Shown here piece by piece: positions 1-12,532 of a DNA stretch of 64,000 bases; position 1 is the first letter of the stretch; each line of letters opens with the position of its first letter. Below the pieces are notes generated by a model, which ran no database searches, had not been told where the DNA came from, and was given only the letters and a program-made list of their open reading frames with translations. The stretch comes from Aquatica leii (taxonomy: Eukaryota > Arthropoda > Insecta > Coleoptera > Lampyridae). The translations under genes and the position numbers were made by a program. The stretch spans positions 2,728,001-2,792,000 of the forward strand of contig CM069432.1 in the NCBI GenBank assembly GCA_035610365.1. The letters are read 5' to 3'.

Positions 1-252
1 TATCAATTGAATCGATTGAAGGTTTCTTACCTAAAATGTGAAAAGTGGTTTATGAGTGTATACGTGTAATTATAAGTGAGAAAGAAAACGTCTAAAAATA
101 TAGTTATAGATAAGCGCATACCATACTGACGCCTATCAGTATATCTTTTTTTTACCTTTTTTGAACTTTCTTTTATTTGTCACTGTTAAAATGTTTTGTT
201 CTGAAATAAGTCTCTAGACTAGACTTCTGGGAAATCGCTAGTATCTTTGGAG

Positions 253-339
253 ACCATAGGAAAAATAGTTGCGCTATGGGAGATCGGTGTTCCTGTTACT
301 GAAATAGCAGAGAGGGTTGATTTGCTCTTGGGGTGTAGT
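253..339 (+). pseudogene. Tc1-like transposase copy T1, N-terminal helix-turn-helix fragment
   Basis: An open stretch reads IVALWEIGVPVTEIAERV, the usual first helix-turn-helix of Tc1/mariner transposases that binds the terminal inverted repeats. No start codon or long frame survives. The matching catalytic part lies about 1.15 kb downstream on the same strand, with only AT-rich DNA between. This spacing resembles the intron-like gap of copy T3, so the two pieces may be exons of one decayed gene; an insertion would give the same picture. The family call rests on the short motif only. Confidence 0.45.
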
Positions 340-1493
340 TATTTAACGAAATAGAAATTTTACTCATTGAACATAATTTAATCTTGCTTTTGTGCTTAAA
401 GCGTCGCCATATAAAGCTTGTAGTATAAAATCCGTGTTCTTGAAATATCTAAAAAGATAATAATAAAATGCTGTGCTGTTTAGTAACAATCACCCGTTTT
501 TGAGAACACTAGCTTTTTCTGGAAAAACGCTGTATATTTAAAAAAAATTATTTCTATTTCGTGTTTCAAGTAGTCATGCCATGATTATCGCTCAAACCTA
601 TAAATTGAATGTTGCAGAAAACTAATTTTTCGTAATCCTAGTCCAGTATTTAGCGCTCTTTATTTATTATTTAAACTGGACCTGCACATAAAACTTTATT
701 TCTTCCGTTGGTTTTTAAAGAAAAAGTGAACGGAATATTATGCAAACAACTATCTTTACGTTTACAAACAAAAGAAAGATAAAACACAAAATGTTCTTTA
801 AGATTAAATCTAATTTTTACTTTAGCTAATCCACGTATTTTTATGACGGAAAATCGTTTATAAATTTCTGATTTTGTTTTAATGCTTACTATATTTCATC
901 ACAAACATTTCTTTTTCTCAAAAGCGGAAGTGTGAAGGAAATTTTTGTACTGTTGTATATGTTTAATAATTGTTTAATAGCTTTTTTCGATAATTGAATA
1001 ATATATAACAATATGCACGACAAATTTGTTTGGCGCGGTGTCCAGCTCACAAAAACAAGATTTTTTTTATTCTATTAACCTATGGAATCAAAGAAATAAA
1101 CTTAGTTTTTTTCTCAGGATATAAAACGATCATCGTTTAGTGTTAATTAAGAAATACTTTAATAATGAATGCATACAACTAACGCCAGGGCATTGCAAAC
1201 TATTATTACTTTTTTGGCAATCAATTTCAACTGATTAAGCGTTCATAGTATTGATATGAGACATTAATTTGTTAATTTGATGGGAATGATTTACATCAAA
1301 GAGTCGATTGTATGCATTGGTTAATATTAATTCATTCATTGAAATAGAATACTTCAAGATAAAAATTGAGACATTTGCTTATTGCAGGAAATTTTTCAAA
1401 ATTCCTCAAATATAATAACGACATTTAGGTTTTTATTTGGCGTCATAATCGAATTAAGGAAAATTGCACTTATATTTTACGACTCCCTTATTT

Positions 1494-2421
1494 TTTGTAG
1501 TCAACGCAAGTTTGAAGATGGATCCGAAGGGAACAAAAGAGAGCCGAAAATAATCGTCTCTTACAAACGAGAAAACGTACTGGACGACGCCGGATTTTAA
1601 ACCATAATAACGAGAACAACATAAGGCAATGTTGCGCAGAAAGACCATTTTGCACGTCTACCATAATTAGAGATAATCTACAGCTTACTTCGAAATATCA
1701 GGACTGAGGTTAGGAAATTACACAGTATTGAAATTCACAGTCGCATTCCTGCCAGAAAGCCACTGATAACGAAAGAACATGTCCGACGTCGAGCACAATT
1801 TTGTCAAGCCAACGCAAGACGAAATTGGCAGCTTGTAATTTTTAGTGACGAAAAAACATTTTGCTCTTCGGAAGATTTCCAAAAAACACTGTGGAGAGCA
1901 AATAGTACCAGATACAATTTTGAAAATATCCAACCCGTAAAACGCATTAGACGTATAAGTACAGGTTATTGGAGCTGGATGAGCCAAGCATGTCCGGGGG
2001 AGCTTGTCCAAGTAAACTATGGGTTCCGTCTGAGGAATATGTGTCCATACTAGAAGATTTTATGTTACCATCGGTTAGGACAATTTATCTAGAAGGCGAA
2101 ATAGTTTTCGTTCAAGGCAACTCTCCCATTCATCGAAGACGAATAGTTCGAGAATGGTTCGAACAACATCCAGAGATACACGTCATGGAGTGGCCAGCCA
2201 GGTCTCCAGATCTTAACCCCATCGAAAATCTCTGGACAGCTGCTGTGCGTGAATGGGAAAATAACATCATGATTTGAAATATAGACCAACTTCACGCAAA
2301 TATTATGCGTACTTGGAATACTCTACACCTGAATAATATTGGTAATAATAAGATTGGTAAATACATGCCTGCTCGCATTCAAGCTTGTATTGAATCCGAT
2401 GGTTACTACACAAAATATTAA
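1494..2421 (+). pseudogene. Tc1-like transposase copy T1, catalytic region
   Basis: Cut-and-paste transposase remnant. Reading through several stops and frameshifts gives the first catalytic aspartate in VIFSDEKTF, a GELVQV block, the second catalytic block as VQGNSPIH (Asp changed to Gly) and the third as PDLNPIENLW with its Glu. The Asp-to-Gly change alone would inactivate it. The last codons before the TAA at 2419-2421 (TKY) match the end of copy T4 at 53.1 kb. Counting from the second acidic site to the Glu gives 35 intervening residues, one more than in classical Tc1. It belongs to the same family as copies T2, T3 and T4. Confidence 0.8.
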
Positions 2422-5400
2422 TTAGCCTTTATTACTTTTCCTTGTTCAACTTAAACAAAAAATTAACACATTAATATTATCTTTAATTTTTAATGTTAGG
2501 GTGTTAATCATCATTACCTGTTCATAGATAATTGATATGTAATAAAACAATAATAATTTAATTCTTATTAACCAAAATATAAATGAGTTACATTCATATT
2601 CTGATTAATACTTTACACGTAAATTTTTTTGGTGCTAATTTCTCTGTTTAGATCAATTTTATAACTAAATATTTGAATTAACTACAAATCGCGGGACCAC
2701 TACCATGTCGTGCCAATTACTTTCACATTGATTATCAAATCGCGGTATGATGTATCTGTAATTAAAATATTTTGATTATCTCATTTCCATACTATTTCAA
2801 TCTTCCATAAACTATTAATGTTATGTATGGAATATCATTGATAAACGTAAACTTGTAGTTTGTTTTAAACGTTTCATAACCATTTTATCAATATTACATT
2901 CAATTATCTTCTCTTATATGAAAAATAACTTGATTATATTTATACACCACAATTATGTAACTTTCATCTGTTATCTTTAACTACCTAAATTGTTACAATT
3001 TAGTCATAATATATTTAAGCCAAACGATGGCATTTGTCAGGCCAAATTATTTACTGCATGTTAATATTTCGATCTTCAATTAGCCAATTATGTGAGAGGT
3101 TGGTGACATTTGTCAGTTTATTTTTTATCTGCAGTTTAAGTCATTTCTACAATTTAGTGCAATAGGGAATTCAATCAACTTTCATATTACGAATTGTATA
3201 TTTTATAAATAAGTTGTAATTTTTAGTATAACTTAAATATGGTTACATGTTATATTGTTCATATTACCTTTCATTCCTGCAGAAACATCTTTTCTGTAAG
3301 TTCACTTTACGCAGTTTATTCATCTTAGTTAAATTAATATTTTTTCTTTACATTATGTTTCTCTTTTTTGCTGCAATGTATTTTAATAAAACGATTACAT
3401 ATTTATTCTTAAGTCGATTGTCGTTTATGTGATAAATTATTTTTATGCGCAAACATCTATTTGTATATCTTAATCATCTCAATGCCTTGCATAACTATAA
3501 ATTGTACTTATTGCTTTTAAAATAAAAAAAATATGTTAGTAACTTCATGTAATAAATAATTACACTGTGTGAAGAAACCACTGTTCAAATTTCAAACCTT
3601 TATGTAACTTAAAGTTGACTGCTTTAACGTCACAATTTTTTAGTACAACGTAATTAAAAACAAATGAGGAATAAAACTGTTTTAAATATAGTAAACAGAC
3701 AAAGATGAAGAATATAATATTTTATTTTGAGAGTTATTTAGAATAAAGTCTTCTATTTTTGGTCATTATTGGTAATGTGTCTATCTAATTCCTTTATATA
3801 ATAAAGTAAATTTATAACATGTAAATCTGCTTTTGAATGAATTGACCATTCTGTTTAAATTGCATGAACCAGTGTCCCAAGTGAGTAAATACCTTAAAAC
3901 TAGAAAAATCTATACAAAATTAAAAATTGGTGTAATACATTAGCGTTCAACCAGTGGCTTTGGTTGCAGTATTGGTAACGCTCCTAGCTATTTCTGTTTT
4001 TTAACAAAATAATATTACCACACACAAAATTTAAATTTTTTTAGTTCAAAATCAATCTACATTTTTTTCCTTTTGATTAATTTAAATGTTTGATATAGAA
4101 TCTAGGCTGTTTAGCTCAAAAGGGTAATGTGAATAGGTAGAAACCGTTTAGAATCTATTTTGTCGGAAACCGTATTTAAAGGAAAGTAAATATAAATGCG
4201 CCTTTAATCTATTCTCACAAATACAAAATTCACAATTGGTGCTTAAAACGGAATTGTTTGGTATTAAAAACAAGCTATCTATTTTTCTTACTAATTATAC
4301 AATAGACTTGTGTAATTTATAATATATAATTATTGTAATATTGTCGCCCGTTGAGCAATTTAATATTTGCATTTTTGAATTGAATTGTTAATAGATTCTT
4401 GGTCTAATACACGTAATATCTCGTTTTTTAATGTTTGTAAATATATCTACTATGCTACGTCACGAAGAAGTAATACAAGTTCCACCTTATCAGAGTTACT
4501 GTTGTGGACCACTTTTGCCAGTTAACAAAACTACCTTTTCAAATTAGCGCAACAACCGTCCTTGTTATTTATAAATCTTCGGTTACGATCGTGAATGTGA
4601 TACTTTGGTTGCCTATGTGTCTGATAGACATTACATTTGTCAAAGACTGTACGAAACCTTATATATTCAAGTGCTGCATCGGTCGCAATTTAATTTATTG
4701 CCTGATGCCCGATGGAAAATTAACTTAGAGTAGTAAAAAGGTGCATGGGGTAAAAGATATCTGCTTTTGAAACTTTAGTTTTTTGTAGTTTTACAGACTT
4801 TATGTGTTTTGTGTTGTGAATTAAGGTGAGTTCATCTAAAATTTATTTTTTATTTTAAATTTATTAAAACATTAAACAAAAACTTGCATCTCAAAAATCC
4901 TTTTATATTTGATAATATAAACATCATTGTTAATTGAAGTAAATTCAATCAGATTAATTGATAAGCACTAATATTACTATTTATAAAAATATAAATTTTG
5001 AAATAACTTGAAATAAGTAATGTTCTAAAAATACTTTCGAGTATGAGTTTGAGACGTCGAAACATTTCCATTTTTCATGAATAATTTGTCAACTTGTTGA
5101 CTTTATTACATGTTTTTTTACGTTTGAAAAACTAGTTAATTTTAGTAATTGGATAGGATAGTTATTGTTTTTTTTATGGTAGAAAAATTAGTTGATTTTA
5201 TTAATTTAGTATCAATGATAGCGAACGAACGACTAGAAACGGGTTTTCGGTTTTCAAATTATGAACAGAACTAGTTGAAACGTAGAGCGACTAAGGTCGT
5301 AAAAGTATATGTCATTTACCTATTTATCGTGCCTAGATTGCGATCATTCTTTTTCAAAGGAAGGGTGTTCATGGAAAATAGAGGTAACTTACTTCAAATC

Positions 5401-6031
5401 AATGAAAAAAAGTAGAATTATTAATTATATTTCCGAGACGTTTTAGGTACCGATTAGAACCGTTTTTTTTTCCTTTGAATCGTTGTCAGAATAAGGACCC
5501 TAGATGAATGAGCTAATTATCAGCCAATTATCAATCAGAAGACAGATACAAACCCAAATGAGCTTCTCGATCTTTGTTCGCTGTAATTAAAGATAAGTTT
5601 TAAAAATTTACTTTGACTCGCAAGTACGATTACGATATGACAGGTCGTAGGTGCATTTATCGTCGACCTTGCCGATTTTGAATTTAGAATTAAAGTAGTT
5701 TTCATACAAACATAATTTGTTAATTTACCATTATTTATTTTTAATTTCATTTTCATATCATCATCATCCATATCGTCATCGTAAGTTAACTGTTATTAAG
5801 TAAAATCGAAATTGTAATGATTTTTATTAATTTTGTTTATTATTTACATATATAATTATACAATTTGCTTAAGTGAGAATAGGTGTATTAGATATAACCT
5901 TTCCAGAATCCACAGCCGGATTGTCAATTTCTGTTTAGTCTTATCGGGATTATCGAATGGGATAATGAAACGTAACAACTTACGTATTAATTTCTTTGCA
6001 GTATACAGGATATCAGAAAAAAAAGAAATTG
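2422..6031. other. AT-rich stretch without recognisable genes
   Basis: About 3.6 kb of AT-rich DNA. The only open frames are under 80 codons, lack family motifs and look like chance. The first few hundred bases may still be the 3' flank of Tc1-like copy T1. I see no RNA gene, clear tandem array or terminal repeat. Confidence 0.6.
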
Positions 6032-7896
6032 TCTGGATACCAAAATTTGCTGAATAAAAGAAAAAAAAGGAAGAACTAAAAAACCATGTCAAAATTAAGC
6101 ATTTTTTTTCAACACCCGAGTCTATTTTCCCAAATATTAATAACAACAACAATACAGCTAAATCCCAATATTCTGAACCTGTACGTAAAACAATTATCAG
6201 CAGCAGACAAGGAAATGATCTTCTAGAAACCAATCCATCAACATCTTTAAGTTCCGTTGATAATGAAAAGTAAACACCTTCAAAAATTACCAGAACGGAA
6301 AATATGAGTCAACTTTCAAAAGAAGCTACACTATGGCCAAAGAATTTAGTCGTAAGTTTTCCAATAGTTACTTTTTTAGAATTTTAGCGAACAAAGAAAA
6401 AATTGAGCGTTTTTGGTTGTTGTATTTCGAAACAAGAAATTCACTTTACTGCTTCTGTTGCAAAATTTTTAATGACAGCAATTTGAAATCTGTTCGCTTT
6501 AGTGATAAATCTGGTTACAATGACTGGCAGCATTTAAGTAAACCTTTAAATATTCATGAAAAGAGCAAGTTACATATCGCAAACGTTCTAAAATTGCTAG
6601 ATCTTTCTAACCGTTTTAATAAAAATGAAATAATTGATTTTGAAATTCAAAATGTAATAAACAGAGAAATTAAATACTCGCAAGTTGTTATAGAAAGAAT
6701 ATTCTACGTGCTTCAGTTGTTCGGTCAGCAAAATTTAGCTTTTCGTGGAAGTAGTAATAAGTGGTTTGAGAAAAACAATGGTAACTTTTTAAAATGCATA
6801 AAAATGATTTCCAAATTCGACCCGATTATGTCAGAACATACAAAACGCTCTCAGATAAAAGATCACAAAAACTATCTCGTGGATAAAATACAAAATGAAG
6901 TAATCAACTTGATCGGTGAAAATATCAAAACCAAAATTTTAGAACTAACTAAAAAGGCAAAATATTATTCCAAATTATTAGACTGCACTCCTGACTCTAG
7001 TCACCAAGAACAAATTTCAGTTTGTATAAGATTTGTTAATTTAAAGAGCACGGGAGTTAGTATAGACGAACATTTTTTATTATTTTGTCTTATCGATGAT
7101 GTGTCAGGTGAAGGTTTGACATATTTTCTTTTGTTGGCGTTCAAAAACCGATGTGTTGTAATCATTTAAATAATTTGAATAATTATCTGAAAGCTTATCG
7201 CTCCGATAAAGAATTTAATGATCCATTGAATGATGCTAAAGAAATAGCATCCAGCTTAGACATAGAACCTAAATCTAAGACCGTGAAAAATAAAAAAAAA
7301 CATTTTTATTATGAATGTGACGATGAACCTATTCATGACGAAACTTTAAAGTTTAAAGTTGATTGTTTTTTAATGCTTTAGATGTAATCATATCAGTGGA
7401 TGAGAGATTCCAATTACTTTCTTCTTATTCTAATAATATTGCGTTTTTATGGAATATTGATAAATTTAAAAATGATTCTGAAAACAAACAATTAGAATTA
7501 TGTCAAAAAGTTGAAAATATATTAAACAACAAAACTCGCAATGAACGAGACATAACTGCCGTGGATTTTGTTAAAGAATTGCAATATTTACAAAATTTTG
7601 ATGATTAAAGTCTCAAGAAGAACCTTTAAATTACATAACAATTAACAACTTATTGGATTCTTTTCCTAATACGAACATAATACTTATTAACAATGCTGGT
7701 TTCTGTTGCTACGGCAGAACGATCTTTTTCAAAACTCAAAATAATAAAAAATTATTTAAGATTGAATATGGGCCAAAACCGACTAAGTGATCTTGCTATC
7801 ATTTCAATAGAAACGGACCAGCTAAAAGAATTAGACACCAAAGATTTAATTAAACAATTTGCAAAAATTAAAGCACGGAAAGTTCAATTCACTTAG
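6032..7896 (+). pseudogene. hAT transposase of the ZMYM1-like (TTF zinc finger/DUF4371) type
   Basis: Decayed hAT transposase. The N-terminus (SGYQN followed by a lysine-rich run) is typical of the ZMYM1-like group. The longest open part, 6333-7169, carries a TTF-type zinc finger region (YCFCCKIF, then a tryptophan and paired His/Lys positions) and the RGSSNKWFEKNNGNFL block of DUF4371. The frame then breaks at about 7160, 7370 and 7610. The C-terminal dimerisation domain is clear at 7693-7896, with ATAERSFSKLKIIKNYLR and the RLSDLAIISIE helix. Multiple frameshifts rule out activity. The first 300 bases contain extra stops, so the true start is uncertain. Confidence 0.85.
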
Positions 7897-8088
7897 CTAA
7901 AATATTATTAATAATACCTAATACCTGGATATTTGTCGATCAGTTTCGTCTTGTGATATATAAACGAGTATTTTGAATGTTTTAAATATTTCTTTTATTT
8001 CTTGTGCTTTTGTATCATATTTTACATTTGAAACTGAAATAGAAAAATTTTGAGATGTAATACTAATTTGGGGCGTTATTTTAAATTT

Positions 8089-8124
8089 GCACAAGGGCGC
8101 CAAAAGTGCTAGGCGCGGGCCTAG
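8089..8124 (+). repeat. Probable 3' terminal region of the hAT element
   Basis: A GC-rich patch (AAGGGCGCCAAAAGTG, then GGCGCGGGCCTAG) stands out from AT-rich surroundings just after the hAT transposase. It resembles the GGGCGCC...GGCCC ends typical of this hAT group. I found no confident partner at the left end and no 8-bp target duplication. Confidence 0.4.
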
Positions 8125-9731
8125 TTGAAGCCGAAAGAATTGAAATTTATTTTATTAAATGTTGAACGTTTACGTTAATAGTAATTGTGCGTTATATAAT
8201 TAACAATTATTTCTAAACAATTATGTTTTCTTAACATTAATAAAATATTTTTAAATTGAAAAAAATATACTTAAGTTATATAAACATTTTTTAGATTTAT
8301 TTGAAAGCACAACTCCCACACTTACTTAAGTTAGAAAAATATAATACTATATGTATGTATTATTTATTAATTTTAAAGTTTTTTTGTTTATACAAAAATG
8401 TAATTATAAAAAGTTTTTTATTTATTAGTCGGCTACCTTTAATAATTGTTTATCTACCAAATTGCTGACTTAAAAGTTATCTATCGCACTTGACTTTAAC
8501 AGATTGATTATGCATTTAGTCTTAGTGCATTGATGATGCATTTACAATGTTATTTTAATTAAAATTTAATAAACACTATGAAAGGAAAAGTTTGAATTTT
8601 AAACTGAAAACAGCAATTCTTTAAATGTCAATACGTAAATATTTAAAAGAAACTAAATGCTTCGTCTTAAAAAATATAAACAAATTTTTAAAATTTGTAT
8701 TTAAAGCAGTAAAATAAAACAGTAATAAGTTAATTCAATAGTTTGGATGTTTTTTTTTGTTGCCAACAAATATTTATTTTAATTTCAGTTAGGTAAAACA
8801 CATTTCAGTGGTATAGCAGGCGTTATTGAAAGAATCGAAACCAAAAATGTTCTAATATACAATATCATTAACATAGTAAATAAATGTTAGAAAATATAAA
8901 ATGAGACAGATATTGTTTTTGTAAGAAATTAGTGTTATCATGTAATTAAGCAAATTAATCATGGGATTAATAGCACAAGTTACAACCCACTTGCAATAAG
9001 AATTTTAAATTGATGTGGTGTGAAATTAATTTGACTCGCTGGATTAATCAATCGATTATTTATTTTTCTTTTAAATTTTAAATTTAGTTTCATTGTTAAC
9101 TGCTATTTCATTAAATTAATAAAAAATATACATGGATAAACCTATAAAAACAATACTATAAATATAATAAATGATCTACATATATACATATCACTCATTT
9201 AAAACAACACCGTCATAACTCAAAATTCTTCATTTTGTGTTTTATGTGACGCCTGACGAGTAAAAACTGTTAGACCTGTTGTGAAACAGTGACACAACCA
9301 GTGTTGTACCGGTGTCTGTGCAGTAAACTTACTCAGAATTGTGCAACAGTGACACATCTCAAAAAAAGCCTATTAGGTAAGTGCATTTCTCCAGTACATA
9401 ACGACACATTTTGAAATGTGATACTGTTTCCTATATAGTTCATGTTATGTACTATGTGAAGCATTCAAGTCACATTTCTTGTAGTGTCACTGTGTCTCTA
9501 AACGCTTGTCTATTTTATGTATTAAATTTTCTAGAATAGTGTATCATTCAAAGTTGTGTCATTAATCTTCGATACGAGTACACACATTGAACATGATATT
9601 TCTGATTATGTCATTGTTGACTTTAAAAAATTGAAGTTACTCGCTTTTGAATTATCAAATTCCAATCGGCGTTGTAATTAGTGTGTTGCAGTGTAACTTA
9701 ATATTGTATTGGTTTCACTTTTTTTTCAGAG
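8125..9731. other. AT-rich stretch; short GTGTCACTG/CAGTGACAC repeats at 9.28-9.50 kb
   Basis: No coding stretch is visible. At 9.28-9.36 kb CAGTGACAC occurs twice, and its complement GTGTCACTG once near 9.48 kb. The intervening sequence does not form a clear terminal inverted repeat. It lies directly upstream of the intron-bearing gene starting at 9732 and could be promoter or transposon end. Confidence 0.4.
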
Positions 9732-10026
9732 ATGTATTCGAGCCGTACTTTACGTATCCTAGACAACGCAAAATCAGGAATCTGTGAAGGCGAAAATTTA
9801 GATCGTAAGTTCTTCGACACACTTCATTTTAGATCGGCCTTCATAAACTTTTTCTTATAGGTGGCACTAGCAACATCATTTTGGATGAGGTGGAATTATC
9901 TATCAATTCACTCGATTCGATTGACCAACCTACCCAAATGAATGAACCAGATCTCTGCTGCTGGGTACTGGTACCATTGATGTCTGCACCATTGATAACA
10001 CAGCCCACCAAAATAAAATTTTTGTC
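9732..10026 (+). pseudogene. 5' exons of an uncharacterised TE-like family (YSDNC family), with a 56-bp intron
   Basis: An ATG at 9732 sits two bases after a pyrimidine-rich TTTCAG. It opens a frame beginning MYSSRTLRILDNAK. A GTAAGT donor at 9805 and a TTATAG acceptor ending at 9860 define a 56-bp intron whose removal keeps the frame across a split Arg codon (phase 1). The second exon stays open to 10026, where a DNA transposon begins. The gene appears to resume at 12533. I infer that this is the N-terminus of the family whose main part lies at 12.6-18.5 kb, from position, strand and continuity across two nested insertions. Its function is unknown. Confidence 0.5.
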
Positions 10027-10125
10027 TTGGTGCCGGAAAAGTAAGAACTGATTTTGAATATTTGTGATGTGCTGATTTCAAAAATACTTGGCTTTTTTTC
10101 GTAGCAGCTTCAGTTTTTGAGATAT
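10027..10125 (+). repeat. Left terminal inverted repeat of copy A
   Basis: Imperfect inverted match to 12433-12532. It starts TTGGTGCC and includes AAGAACTG and a CAGTTTTTGAGATAT block. The outer 23 bp and a block about 90 bp in are the best-conserved parts. Confidence 0.55.
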
Positions 10126-10580
10126 GGGCTAATTGGTATTAGTTCTGATAAAACGCAAAAATATTGAAATAGTGATATCTTTAGAGCCCAAAAGTGAAAT
10201 TTCCTACCTAAATAATTAAAATCTAATGAGCTAGTTTGAGTTACTTGGTATTAATCATTATTGTAAAAACCCGACATTCCTATACTCCTATCAAAAACTA
10301 ATTAATTCGTCGTATTACCTCGCATATATCTCTGCTTTACGAGGTACAGTTTATATAAAGAAATTAGAATCTAATTAGCCAGTTTGAGTTATTTGGTATT
10401 TATTCATTTGTGTAAAACCTAACATTCTTATAATTACTTCCATCAAAACCTAATTAACACACAGCTATATTAACTCGTATCTTTGCTTTACGAAGTGCAT
10501 TTACCTATTTAGTTTACGTAGCTGAAGTTGTGGTATCATTTGGTGTTGTTCAGTGATAAAAGATACATTTAATTAAAACC

Positions 10581-12267
10581 ATGGCATTCAGAAGCAAACG
10601 TAGTTGTGTGAATCATCCAGACGTTTTTTGCTATGTATGTGGCGAGTACACTTTTAAAGAAAGTAGAAAGCCTATTTCTGATTGTGTGAGAAGAAGTTAT
10701 CTGGCCTATTTTTGCGTTCACTTAGGTGGATAAATCTTGGGCTCCACATATCGTATGTAAAACATGTATTGAACATCTGCGTCATTGGACAGTTAGAAAG
10801 AGAAAGTGTCTAAAATTTGGAGTACCAATGGTTTGGAGAGAACCAAGAAACCATCACGATGACTGCTATTTTTGTCTCGTGAATATCAAAGGAATCAATC
10901 GGAACAATAGACAGAAATGGCCATATTCTGATCTAGATTCAGCAAAGAGGCCTGTACTGCATAGTGAAGAAATATCTCATTCCATCATTCAGCAGTCTGC
11001 TTTCGCTCCCGGAAGATGATGCTGAACTACCCACGTTTGAAGAAATTCAGTGTATGGAATCAGAAAACGACAGTGATTTTGAAGCAGATTTATCAAGTCC
11101 GCAACGTTTCAATCAACAAGAACTGAACGATCTCATTATAGACCTGAATCTTTCAAAGGAATCTTCTGAATTACTCGCTTCCAGATTAAATGAGAAGAAT
11201 CTACTGCAGCTAGATACCAATATTACATTTCATCGTAAAAGAGATAAGGATCTGCTGCCCTTTTATAACCTAGTATTCTGTAACGATATAAAAGGACTCT
11301 TTCAAAAAATGGGTTTGTCGAAATACACACCAGAAGAATGGCGCCTTTTTTTAGACAATTCCAGAAGAAGTTAGAAATGTGAGCTTTTACACGATGGTAA
11401 TAAATATGGCTCAATACCCATTGGTCATTCTACCAGCATGAAGGAGGAATACAAGGCAATATCACTAGTCCTAAAAAAATTAAGTATGAAGAACATCAGT
11501 GGGTGATTTGTGTCGACCTAAAAATGGTGAACTTCCTCCTTGGACAGCAAAGTGGATATACAAAATATCCTTGTTTTTTATGTCTTTGGGACAGCAGAGT
11601 TAAGGATCAGCACTGGGTTAACAGAAATTGACCTTTAAGAAATGTTATGACTCAAGGAAAGCAAAATGTAATCAACGAACCTTTAATTGCGAGAGACAAA
11701 ATCGTATTTCCACTCTTGCATATCAAGTTGGGGCTTATGAAGCAATTTGTGAAGGCTTTAAATCGCAATGGACTTTGTTTTAGCTATTTGATTCGTAAAT
11801 TTCCTGGGATTAGCACGGAAAAACTGAAAGCCGGAATATTCGATGGCCCTCAGATAAGGCAGCTTATTAAAGATCCACAATTTACCGCATCAATAGATGA
11901 AATTGAATCTAACGCTTGGTGTTCATTTGTTCAAGTTGTACAAAATTTTCTGGGAAATTATAAGGCAAAAAATTATATAGAATTAGTGGAAAATATGCTT
12001 TTAAATTTTAATATACTCGGCTGCAACATGAGCATAAGAGTTCACTACCTCTACAGCCACTTAGATCGGTTTCCAGAAAACCTAGGTGATTTGAGTGAAG
12101 AACAGGGGTAAAGATTCCATCAGGACATTAAAACTATGGAAGATCAATATCAAGAAAGATGGGGTACCCACATGATGGCCGACTACTGCTGGAGCCTTCA
12201 GCGAGACTATCCTAATAACTACCATGCTAGAAAGTCATATAAAAGAAAATTTTTAAATGATATGTAA
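10581..12267 (+). pseudogene. Uncharacterised transposon protein, CYVCG/GYTKYPCFLCLWDSR family, copy A
   Basis: The ATG at 10581 lies in a good context (AAAACCATGG). The protein starts with cysteine pairs (FCYVCGEYT, then a second C..C pair after DKSWAPHIV), followed by GVPMVWREP and DCYFC, probably a metal-binding N-terminal module. The central part carries PCFLCLWDSR, near 11.57 kb. The C-terminal part has HIKLGLMKQFVKAL, GPQIRQLI, FLGNYKAKNY, SHLDRFPENLGD and a final DYCW segment. The frame is lost near 10730, 10970, 11380-11640 and at a TAA at 12109-12111; the last stop is 12265-12267, followed by AATAAA at 12302. Copy B at 21.6-23.3 kb is a better-preserved relative. I recognise the family as widespread in insects and cnidarians but cannot name an enzyme. 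Position between inverted repeats suggests it is the transposase. Confidence 0.6.
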
Positions 12268-12432
12268 ATATAATTTATAAACTTATTTGTTTGTTTTGTG
12301 AAATAAATACATTACTTTAGATTTTATGTGTTTTTTTACTAGCACTTGAAGCAGATAGTATTAGTAATAACGTAAAAAGTATAAAAGTTAAAAAACTAGA
12401 CCATTTTTTTCTAAAAAAAAGGTCAAAATACA

Positions 12433-12532
12433 ATATCTTAAAAACTAGATCTGATAGACCAAATCTGAATGACAGTTTTGGATTTTGCACCCAAAACTTA
12501 CTTAAAAACAGTTACAAAAACTCTGGCACCAA
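12433..12532 (-). repeat. Right terminal inverted repeat of copy A
   Basis: Complementary partner of the left repeat, ending GGCACCAA. It contains CAGTTACAAAAACTC and, about 90 bp in, ATATCTTAAAAACTAG. Matching is imperfect, as expected for an old copy. Confidence 0.55.

Larger units (their letters stand above)
10027..12532 (+). mobile_element. DNA transposon with long imperfect terminal inverted repeats (copy A)
   Basis: The left end (TTGGTGCCGGAAAAG at 10027) is matched by the complement of the right end (CTCTGGCACCAA ending 12532). Imperfect pairing continues inward for about 100 bp: a block near 10104-10120 (CAG..TTTTTGAGATAT) matches the complement of 12440-12455 at the same distance from the end. 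The ends enclose one plus-strand gene of a family that is widespread but unnamed to me. No clear target duplication was found. The element interrupts the gene fragments at 9732-10026 and 12533-13502, so it inserted after them. Its superfamily is unresolved. Confidence 0.6.

Noticed and set aside
5856..6233. 125-codon minus-strand frame with hydrophobic stretches
   Set aside because: It is antisense to the N-terminal region of the hAT transposase and has no family motif.
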